A stretch of 23,429 nt of DNA from the NCBI GenBank assembly GCA_964458575.1, contig CAYWMD010000084.1, positions 1 to 23,429 of the forward strand. The letters are read 5' to 3'. Both the position numbers and the translations under genes were made by a program. The notes below the pieces were generated by a model that made no database searches, had not been told where the DNA came from, and worked only from the letters and a program-made list of their open reading frames with translations. Below, one piece after another: positions 1-6,399 of this stretch; the first letter of the stretch is position 1; each line of letters begins with the position of its first letter. Source of the stretch: CAYWMD01 sp964458575. GTDB taxonomy: Bacteria > Verrucomicrobiota > Verrucomicrobiia > Limisphaerales > JADLHS01.

Positions 1-67
1 CCTGGCCGATGATGATCGGGCCGGCGCCGATGATGAGGACGCTGTGGATGTCGGTGCGCTTGGGCAT
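1..67 (-). CDS. carB: Carbamoyl-phosphate synthase large subunit, N-terminal fragment
   Basis: The minus strand from the ATG at 67 reads MPKRTDIHSVLIIGAGPIII, then GQ at the window edge. This is the well-known N-terminus of the CarB large subunit, which makes carbamoyl phosphate from bicarbonate, ammonia and ATP for pyrimidine and arginine synthesis. The GAGPI segment starts the first ATP-grasp half. Only 22 codons are inside the window, so the rest of the protein cannot be judged. It is divergent from the membrane protein gene at 168, with about 100 bases between them that must hold its promoter. The identification rests on a short but highly conserved sequence. Confidence 0.88.
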   Translation of the reverse strand, partial: MPKRTDIHSVLIIGAGPIIIGQ

Positions 68-167
68 AAACGAAACGCCCAGATGAAACACGAAGTCCCG
101 GCCGATTAAAAGCCAAAAGCCAAATTCATCGCTTGAGCCGGGCCGCCCTAACTCCCCACCATGCGTC

Positions 168-704
168 ATGAATGAAAGTCGCTGGGACAAAGTCAGCGGT
201 TGGCAACTGACCGGCCTGGTGCTCGGGTTGGCGGTCTTTTTGGGGGTGTTGGTGGCGAGCGAGCCGGGTTTCATTTTTGGATTGGACCATGCGAACCTGC
301 TGTTTCACGAGGCGGGACATCCGATTGTGGGACTGGTCAGCAGCAAGTTGGAGCCTTATGGCGGCACGATCGGGCAACTGGTGTTTCCCGTGGCGCTGAT
401 GATTTCTTTCTGGCGCAAACGGCAGCCGTTGCCGGTCGCGGTCGCGGCGATCTGGTTTTTCGAGAACTGGCTGAACATCGCCCGTTACATGGCGGACGCG
501 CGGGCGCTGGAGCTGCCGCTCGTGGGCGGTGGCGATCATGATTGGAACACGATTTTCACGCGGTGGAACATTTTGCAACACGACCTGAGCATCGCGAGCG
601 CGGTAAAATTCATCGGCTGGACGGGAATGACGGTGGCGGTTTTGTGGGTTGGCTGGCGCTGGTGGTGCGACCGGGCAAGATCCGATTCGGCGGAGCAAAT
701 CTGA
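168..704 (+). CDS. Small multi-pass membrane protein with a HEAGH motif
   Basis: This 178-residue protein has hydrophobic segments at about 12-31, 68-82, 88-104 and 144-164, so it is probably an inner-membrane protein. Residues 47-51 read HEAGH, the zinc-binding HExxH pattern of metallopeptidases, at the end of the first loop. A second polar cluster, GGGDHD, lies at about 120-125 and could supply a further metal ligand. The layout recalls membrane-embedded zinc peptidases (M50-like), but the usual M50 NPDG-type motif is not visible, so peptidase function is only a possibility. No good Shine-Dalgarno precedes the ATG at 168, and no longer in-frame start exists nearby. I do not recognise a named family. 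The gene stands alone between carB and the sugar-nucleotide fusion gene. Confidence 0.75.
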   Translation: MNESRWDKVSGWQLTGLVLGLAVFLGVLVASEPGFIFGLDHANLLFHEAGHPIVGLVSSKLEPYGGTIGQLVFPVALMISFWRKRQPLPVAVAAIWFFENWLNIARYMADARALELPLVGGGDHDWNTIFTRWNILQHDLSIASAVKFIGWTGMTVAVLWVGWRWWCDRARSDSAEQI

Positions 705-851
705 CGCGACTGGGGGCGCGTTGTTCCCCGGTTAAAGAAGAACGGGATTCCGCGGGTCAATCAGGCCTACTTGGCGCGATACTTGCGCCGCTTGCCAATC
801 CGTGTTCAATTTCCTAAACATTTTGCCGGGCAACAGCATGAAAGACCACAT

Positions 852-3473
852 ATGAAGCGGTCCTTTGTCACCATCGTCCTTGCGGGCGGCAAGGGCACGC
901 GCATGGGTTCGAGCGACAAACACAAGGTTTGTTTCGAAGTCCTGGGCACACCCGTCATCATTCGCGCGCTGGAGACCTACAATCTCTGCGGCGCGATGGC
1001 CAACGTGGTCGTCGTGGGCATGATGTCCGAAAGCGTCATGGCCACGGTGAACCAGCGTTTCCCGGGAACGATCTACGCCTTTCAGGAACGGCCTTTGGGC
1101 ACGGGCAACGCCGCGCGCAAAGCCGCCGAGATTCTGGAACGGATGCGGTTCGATGGCGACGTGCTGGTGATTGCGGGTGACAAAGTGATGGATCCGCGCG
1201 TGCTCCGGCGGTTGCTGGCCACGCACGAGCGCGGCCGCGCGGACGTGACGCTGGCCACGGCGAAGCGACCAGCAAATTCCAGCGCCGGTTTCGTGATCCA
1301 AAACGCGCGCGGCAACATCGCGGGCATTGTGGAGGAGTCAGAGCGCCGTCGTCTGCTCGCCCTGGCGGAAATCAACGCCGCGCTTCAGGGCCAGCGCGAG
1401 TTGCCCCGCGGTCAAGTGGCGCAAATCCTCACGCGGAACTGCGGCGAAAAAACCGCGCGCGCGCTGGCGGCGGAGATCTGGCGCGGGAATGACAAGGCGC
1501 GGACACTGCGGAAGGCCGACTTTGAAGCCACTTTTACGCGCGACCAGCGCGCCGGTCGGTTGCGGGTTGGCAAAGAGGTGGTTGCGGCCGCGGACATGTT
1601 GCGCCGGTTCAATCAGATGAACATGTCCACCTATCTGTTCCGCGCACCGGTGCTTTACGACGCGTTGAGCCGGTTGAAATCGGTCCGCCCGAACGACGAG
1701 GAATATCTCACGGACGTCTTTGAAATCCTGGCGCACCAGAAAAAGCCCGCGCGGGTCGTGGGTTGCGAAATCACCGATCCGCACGATTTGATGGCGTTCA
1801 ACAATCCGCAGGAACTGCTGGCCATCGAGGAAGTCTATCGGCAGAAACAAGGCTCGCCGAAATTGGAAGTGGCCTCCGGCACGGGAGACACGCTGGCGCC
1901 GGCGGCGGAGTGGGACCGGATGTTGACCAGTCCGTCCACGGCCGCGTGCCGCCAGTTTCAGCAGTGGTATGAGGGCGAGATTCCGTGGCCGGGATTCCGC
2001 AAGACGCTCGGCGCGTTCATGCAACGCTACGGTGCGGACCGGGAGGTGGCCATCATCCGCTCGCCGGGCCGGATCAATCTCATGGGCCGGCACATTGATC
2101 ACCAGGGCGGCACCGTCAACGTGATGGCCGTGAACCGCGAAATCACTCTGGTCGCCGCGCCGCGCAACGACGACGTGGTTTCGCTGACGAACACCGACGA
2201 CGCGCATTTTTCCGAACAGGCCTTCCGGATTTCCGATCTCGTGGCGAATCTCAACTGGGACGACTGGCAACACGTGATTGACGGGCCGCGCATCCAGCGG
2301 ATGCTGGACGCGGCGCGCGGCGATTGGGCGAATTACGTGAAGGCCGCCATCCTGCGGTTGCAGGAACAATTCCGCGACCGGCGTTTGCGGGGGCTGGACA
2401 TCATGGTCAGCGGCGACATTCCAATGGGCGCGGGTCTGAGTTCGTCGTCGGCGCTGGTGGTGGGCGCGGCCGAAGCGGTGTCGAGTTTTAATTCCCTGCC
2501 GGTGAGCGGACGCCGACTGGTGAGTCTTTGCGGCGAGGGCGAGTGGTTTGTGGGCACGCGCGGGGGCGCGGCGGATCACGCGGCGATCAAACTCTCGCGG
2601 CGCGGTTATGTGACGCGCGTGGGCTTTTTCCCGTTTCGCATCGAAGATTCGGCCCGGTTTCTGCCCGGCTACAACCTCGTCGTTTGCAACTCCGGGGTCT
2701 ATGCCGGCAAATCCAAAGGGGCGCGGAACACATTCAACGCCAAAGTCACCGCGTATCACATCGGTCGCGTGTGGTTCAAGTTGCTGCATCCGGAACTCGC
2801 GCCGAAAATCGAGCATTTGCGCGACATCAACGCGAAGCATCTCGGCCTGAGTCGCGCGGATTTTGCGCAAGCGTTGCGCCAGTTGCCGCGACGCGTGACG
2901 CGCGCCCAGGTACAGGCGGCGTTTTCGCAGATGGCCGAGGCCGAGCGTGACCGCATCGAGCGCCTGTTCCTGAGTCACGAACCGCCAGGTGAAGGGTACG
3001 CGGTGCGCGACGTGGTGGTGTTTGGGCTGTCGGAAATGGAGCGCGCCCAGCGCTGCCTGGATTTGCTGCGCCGGAACGATGCGCCGGCACTCGGGCGAAT
3101 GATGACCATTTCGCACGACGGTGATCGTGTTTCAAACGAATCGCCGCGGCAAATCGGGCAACGGATGAAGGCGGACATGGCCGACCGGGCGTTCGAGAAC
3201 TGGGCCCGGCCGGACAACCGGAAAGCCGACTTGGCCGATTTGTCCGGCGCGTATGCGTGCAGTCTTCCGGAGTTGGATCGCATCGTGGATCTCGCGCAGC
3301 GGTTGCCGGGTGTGGCCGGCGCGCAACTGGCCGGTGCCGGTCTCGGCGGCTGCATCATGGTTCTGGTCCAGAGAGTCCACACGCCCAACCTGCTGAAGGA
3401 ACTGGGCGCGCGTGGAATTCAAGCGGAAGTTTTCCGTCCCATCGCGGGCGCGTGCAGCCTGGTGATGTGTTGA
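852..3473 (+). CDS. Bifunctional sugar nucleotidyltransferase / GALK-like GHMP sugar kinase
   Basis: This is an 873-residue two-domain fusion. The N-terminal part (about 1-320) starts with LAGGKGTRMG at 10-19, the NTP-binding signature of GlmU-like sugar-phosphate nucleotidyltransferases, followed by GTGNA and AGDK segments. The C-terminal part (about 385-873) is a GHMP kinase of the galactokinase group. It has the substrate signature GRINLMGRH with HIDHQGG (403-420), the ATP loop GAGLSSSSA (526-534), a GTRGGAADH segment placing the likely base at Asp575 (compare GTEGGGMDQ in human GALK2), and GAGLGGC (828-834). A kinase joined to a nucleotidyltransferase would turn a free sugar into an NDP-sugar via the 1-phosphate, as plant FKGP does for fucose. 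Substrate is unknown; galactose or an N-acetylhexosamine is plausible. The ATG at 852 was chosen over an in-frame TTG at 771 because the domain begins right after it. Confidence 0.85.
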   Translation: MKRSFVTIVLAGGKGTRMGSSDKHKVCFEVLGTPVIIRALETYNLCGAMANVVVVGMMSESVMATVNQRFPGTIYAFQERPLGTGNAARKAAEILERMRFDGDVLVIAGDKVMDPRVLRRLLATHERGRADVTLATAKRPANSSAGFVIQNARGNIAGIVEESERRRLLALAEINAALQGQRELPRGQVAQILTRNCGEKTARALAAEIWRGNDKARTLRKADFEATFTRDQRAGRLRVGKEVVAAADMLRRFNQMNMSTYLFRAPVLYDALSRLKSVRPNDEEYLTDVFEILAHQKKPARVVGCEITDPHDLMAFNNPQELLAIEEVYRQKQGSPKLEVASGTGDTLAPAAEWDRMLTSPSTAACRQFQQWYEGEIPWPGFRKTLGAFMQRYGADREVAIIRSPGRINLMGRHIDHQGGTVNVMAVNREITLVAAPRNDDVVSLTNTDDAHFSEQAFRISDLVANLNWDDWQHVIDGPRIQRMLDAARGDWANYVKAAILRLQEQFRDRRLRGLDIMVSGDIPMGAGLSSSSALVVGAAEAVSSFNSLPVSGRRLVSLCGEGEWFVGTRGGAADHAAIKLSRRGYVTRVGFFPFRIEDSARFLPGYNLVVCNSGVYAGKSKGARNTFNAKVTAYHIGRVWFKLLHPELAPKIEHLRDINAKHLGLSRADFAQALRQLPRRVTRAQVQAAFSQMAEAERDRIERLFLSHEPPGEGYAVRDVVVFGLSEMERAQRCLDLLRRNDAPALGRMMTISHDGDRVSNESPRQIGQRMKADMADRAFENWARPDNRKADLADLSGAYACSLPELDRIVDLAQRLPGVAGAQLAGAGLGGCIMVLVQRVHTPNLLKELGARGIQAEVFRPIAGACSLVMC

Positions 3474-3479
3474 GGTGTG

Positions 3480-3518
3480 TCGGCAAAGAAAAACGCGAGG
3501 CCGAATTGACCTCGCGTT
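3480..3518 (-). terminator. Intrinsic terminator of rpmB
   Basis: A perfect 9-bp inverted repeat (AACGCGAGG / CCTCGCGTT, arms 3492-3500 and 3510-3518, 9-base loop) lies just past the rpmB stop. On the minus strand the stem is followed by TTTTTCTTT, so it fits a Rho-independent terminator for rpmB. It may also stop plus-strand transcription from the fusion gene ending at 3473, though no T-run follows it in that direction. Confidence 0.75.
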
Positions 3519-3538
3519 CGAAAGCTGGTTGATGCCGG

Positions 3539-3805
3539 CTACTTCGCTTCCGTTTCCGGTTTCTTCCAATTGCGCTTGGGCGCCTTGACCACCAGTCCCT
3601 GCTTGAGGGCCTTGGCCGAGACGCGGATGTAGCGAACTTCGCCGTTCACGACGGCCTTGACGCGCTGGAGGTTGGGCATGAAACGCCGCTTGGTGATGGC
3701 GGTGATGTGCGTGCCGATGCCGCCCTGTTTCTTGGGTTTGCCGCTGCGCCAGATGATGCTGCCCTTCATCGGGCGCGCTCCCGTCAGTTCACAAATTCGT
3801 GCCAT
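3539..3805 (-). CDS. rpmB: 50S ribosomal protein L28
   Basis: The 88-residue product starts MARICELTGARPMKG and contains KRRFMPNLQRVK, both diagnostic of bacterial L28, a structural protein of the large ribosomal subunit. Between those blocks the protein has about ten more residues than short L28 forms such as that of E. coli. The ATG at 3805 gives the conserved MARICELTG start; an upstream in-frame ATG at 3871 would add a non-conserved tail and is rejected. A GGAAC stretch lies just upstream as a weak ribosome-binding site. A terminator follows directly, and a candidate promoter lies at 3840-3867. The gene appears to be transcribed alone. Confidence 0.96.
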   Translation of the reverse strand: MARICELTGARPMKGSIIWRSGKPKKQGGIGTHITAITKRRFMPNLQRVKAVVNGEVRYIRVSAKALKQGLVVKAPKRNWKKPETEAK

Positions 3806-3839
3806 AAAAGTTCCGTCGGTAATCAATTCAAAGGCGCAG

Positions 3840-3867
3840 AAGATAGCGACCCGTCGCCGTCTGGCAA
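3840..3867 (-). promoter_or_regulatory. Candidate sigma70-type promoter of rpmB
   Basis: On the minus strand TTGCCA (3862-3867) and TATCTT (3840-3845) are separated by 16 bases, about 35 bases upstream of the rpmB ATG. The -35 box matches the consensus at five of six positions and the -10 box at four of six. Assignment is by eye only. Confidence 0.35.
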
Positions 3868-4014
3868 GCAATATTTACGGGTGTTTTTGGTTGTCGTGGA
3901 GAACCAGACCGCCCGCGCGCCCCGGGTTTTCCCCCGGGCCACGTTCGTGGTTTGCCCCGTATGGTCTTTTCCCGCACCCGCCGTATTTTCCTTCCGATGT
4001 TGGAAACGCACATT

Positions 4015-5004
4015 ATGAGAAATGACTGTCACCTGTCGTCCAATTCGAACCGCTTTCTGAACCCGCTTACTCGCCGTCTGGCCGTCGGCGCGCTGGGACT
4101 TGTTGTTTGCACTCTGACTGCCGGCGCGGCGAACCGCGTGGTGGCCTGGGGCGATTTGAATTACGACCTGACGGTCAGTTCCGGCAAACGTGCGCGCGTG
4201 GTGCAGATCGCTTCAGGCAGTTTTCACAGTCTCGCCGTGGAGAACAACTGGCGGGTGACGGCGTGGGGTGACAACAGTTTCGGTCAAACCAACACCCCGG
4301 CGGAATGGCCGCGCCTTCCCATCCGCCAGGTTGCGGCGGGCAACGTGCACAATGTCGCATTGCTCTGGAACGGCCGGATCGCGGCCTGGGGGCCGACGGG
4401 CGGAGTGTATGGCGATTACGGCCAATGCGGTGTTCCGGACGGGTTGACACGCATGATTGCCGTCGCGGCCGGTTCAATGCACAGCCTCGCGCTCAAGCGC
4501 GGCGGCACGGTTTTCGCCTGGGGCGGGAATTGGGCCGGGCAATGCGATGTGCCGGCAGGTTTGACCAAGGTGGTGGCCATCGCCGCCGGGACCGCCCATA
4601 GCGTCGCGCTGAAGAGTGACGGAACAGTCGTTGCCTGGGGCAACAACGCTCAAGGCCAGACCAGCGTGCCCGCCGGGCTGAACAACGTCGTGGCCATCGC
4701 CGCCGATGGCAATCACACGCTGGCTTTGAAACGCAATGGCACGGTGGTTTCCTGGGGTGCTTATGGCCTTGCGCACTGTGACGTGCCGGAGGGACTTTCG
4801 GGCGTCGTCGCGATCGCCACGGGTACTTATCACGGATTGGCTCTAAAGCGCGACGGCACGGTCGTCACCTGGGGTTTCAACACCTCCGGCCAGTGCAACG
4901 CGCCCGCGGGTTTGAAAGATGTGATGGCCATCGCCGCGCATGGAAATCACAGCATGGTGCTGGTCAATGAACGGCCGTTGGGACGGACTTCGCTGCGCTG
5001 GTAG
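4015..5004 (+). CDS. Secreted RCC1-like beta-propeller protein
   Basis: This 329-residue protein has an N-terminal export signal: RR-containing positive stretch, then hydrophobic LAVGALGLVVCTLTAGAA. Seven blade-like repeats follow, each with a WG signature (VVAWGD, VTAWGD, IAAWGP, VFAWGG, VVAWGN, VVSWGA, VVTWGF). Most also have a GQ..VP turn and a VAIAAG..H.LALK strand. The last four repeats have a regular 39-residue period. RCC1 repeats fold as beta-propellers that bind proteins or ligands; bacterial secreted versions have mostly unknown roles. The ATG at 4015 is chosen for the GGAAA about 9 bases upstream; an ATG at 3997 and a TTG at 3952 are alternatives. There is no anchor or sorting domain after the propeller, and a strong terminator follows. 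Confidence 0.85.
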   Translation: MRNDCHLSSNSNRFLNPLTRRLAVGALGLVVCTLTAGAANRVVAWGDLNYDLTVSSGKRARVVQIASGSFHSLAVENNWRVTAWGDNSFGQTNTPAEWPRLPIRQVAAGNVHNVALLWNGRIAAWGPTGGVYGDYGQCGVPDGLTRMIAVAAGSMHSLALKRGGTVFAWGGNWAGQCDVPAGLTKVVAIAAGTAHSVALKSDGTVVAWGNNAQGQTSVPAGLNNVVAIAADGNHTLALKRNGTVVSWGAYGLAHCDVPEGLSGVVAIATGTYHGLALKRDGTVVTWGFNTSGQCNAPAGLKDVMAIAAHGNHSMVLVNERPLGRTSLRW

Positions 5005-5055
5005 TAGGCGATTTTCGCCGGACTGATTTTTTTCAGAAAACAAGGAGACCAAGGA

Positions 5056-5099
5056 AAAATTGCGCAAGGTGTTTCGCACGCTTGCGCAATTTTCTTTTT
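5056..5099 (+). terminator. Strong intrinsic terminator after the RCC1-like gene
   Basis: A perfect 13-bp inverted repeat (arms 5056-5068 and 5081-5093, AAAATTGCGCAAG / CTTGCGCAATTTT) with a 12-base loop is followed by CTTTTT. It lies about 50 bases past the stop at 5004 and ends transcription before the DUF1015 gene. Confidence 0.88.
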
Positions 5100-5172
5100 G
5101 GGCGGGCGAATTGAAGTTGCTTTCGACGTGCGTTCACCGAGTGGGGCGCGTATCTTCCCGTCACATTTTCCT

Positions 5173-6390
5173 ATGGCTATTTTGAAACCATTCGCCGCGT
5201 TGCGGCCGCGGTCCGGACTTGCGGATAAAATCTGCGAACTGCCTTACGATGTCATGTCGTCCGCGGAAGCCCGCCAGCTGGCCGCGGGCAATCCGTTGAG
5301 CTTTTTGCACGTCAGCAAGCCGGAGATTGATCTGCCGTCCGGCACGGACCTCTATTCGGCCGAGGTTTACGCCAAAGGCAAAGAAAACTTCCAGCAGCTC
5401 GTGGCGCAGGGCGCATTGCAACAGGACGGGCAACCGTGCTTCTATCTTTATCGTCAGGTGATGGGAAAGCACGCCCAGGTGGGCCTTGTTGCCGCGGCCA
5501 GTTGCGAGGAGTACTTGCGCGGCGTCATCAAGAAGCATGAATTCACGCGGCCCGACAAGGAAGACGACCGCGTGCGGCACATCGAAACCCTCAACTCGCA
5601 AACCGGTCCGGTTTTTTTGACCTACCGCGCCGTGGCGGCGTTGGACGAATTCGTCGCCCGGAAGACCGCCGAAGCGCCGGACGTGGATTTCACCGCGCAG
5701 GACGGGGTGCGGCACACGTCCTGGACCGTCGCCGACCCGGCCGGTATCAGGTTCATCGCGGAACAATTCGCGACGATACCGTTCCTCTACATTGCCGACG
5801 GGCATCATCGCAGCGCGGCGGCGGCGCGCGTATTCCAATCCCGCAAGGGCGCGGGCCACAGCGGCGGTTTCCTCGCGGTCATTTTTCCGCACAATCAAAT
5901 GCAGATTCTGCCCTACAACCGCGTGCTGAAGGATTTGAACGGACTGACGCCCGACGGACTCCGGCAAAAGCTCGCGGCGGTTTTTGAAATCAAAGCCGAT
6001 GGCGCCGCCACGCCCGCGCGCAAACACGAGCTGGCTTTCTTCTTCAAAGCCAAATGGCACACGTTGACGTTCAAGCCGCAATTCACGGCAACCAGCGATC
6101 CCATCGAGAAGCTCGACGTCACGCTGCTCCAGAAGCACGTGCTCGATCCCATCTTCGGCATCAACGACCCGCGCACCAGCAAGCGGATCAATTTCGTGGG
6201 CGGCATCCGCGGCACGGCCGAGCTGGAAAAGTTGGTGAACAGCGGCGAATATGCCTGCGCCTTCAGCCTGCTCCCGACCAGCATCGAGGATTTGATGATC
6301 ATCGCCGATGCGGGCGGAATCATGCCGCCGAAAAGCACGTGGTTTGAGCCGAAACTCCGCGACGCGATGTTCTGCCACATGATCGCGTAG
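5173..6390 (+). CDS. DUF1015 family protein
   Basis: The 405-residue product starts MAILKPFAALRP and runs into LPYDVMSSAEAR, FLHVSKPE, KKHEFTRPDKEDDR (about 120-133), GPVFLTY and YIADGHHRSAAA (about 206-217). These are the hallmark blocks of the DUF1015 family, about 400 residues long in most bacteria, so this copy is full length. The family is cytoplasmic and without a firmly known biochemical activity; the DGHHR motif looks like a ligand or catalytic site. The ATG at 5173 gives the conserved N-terminus, whereas an earlier in-frame start at 5098 would lie inside the preceding terminator. It converges on the GH92 gene with 9 bases between the stops. Confidence 0.88.
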   Translation: MAILKPFAALRPRSGLADKICELPYDVMSSAEARQLAAGNPLSFLHVSKPEIDLPSGTDLYSAEVYAKGKENFQQLVAQGALQQDGQPCFYLYRQVMGKHAQVGLVAAASCEEYLRGVIKKHEFTRPDKEDDRVRHIETLNSQTGPVFLTYRAVAALDEFVARKTAEAPDVDFTAQDGVRHTSWTVADPAGIRFIAEQFATIPFLYIADGHHRSAAAARVFQSRKGAGHSGGFLAVIFPHNQMQILPYNRVLKDLNGLTPDGLRQKLAAVFEIKADGAATPARKHELAFFFKAKWHTLTFKPQFTATSDPIEKLDVTLLQKHVLDPIFGINDPRTSKRINFVGGIRGTAELEKLVNSGEYACAFSLLPTSIEDLMIIADAGGIMPPKSTWFEPKLRDAMFCHMIA

Positions 6391-6399
6391 CCGGCGGGA

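Noticed and set aside
758..796. Very basic minus-strand peptide ending RIGKRRKYRAK, like the tail of a small ribosomal protein
   Set aside because: An in-frame stop lies directly before it and there is no start codon, so only about 12 residues remain.
771..851. TTG start that would lengthen the sugar-kinase fusion by 27 residues
   Set aside because: The nucleotidyltransferase motif begins a few residues after the ATG at 852, and the extra residues look non-coding.
1338..3116. 592-codon minus-strand open frame
   Set aside because: It is the antisense of the sugar-kinase fusion gene; its His/Arg/Gln-rich product has no motif, and long shadows are expected at this GC content.
5161..6378. 405-codon minus-strand open frame
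   Set aside because: It is the exact antisense of the DUF1015 gene, whose family motifs are clear on the plus strand.
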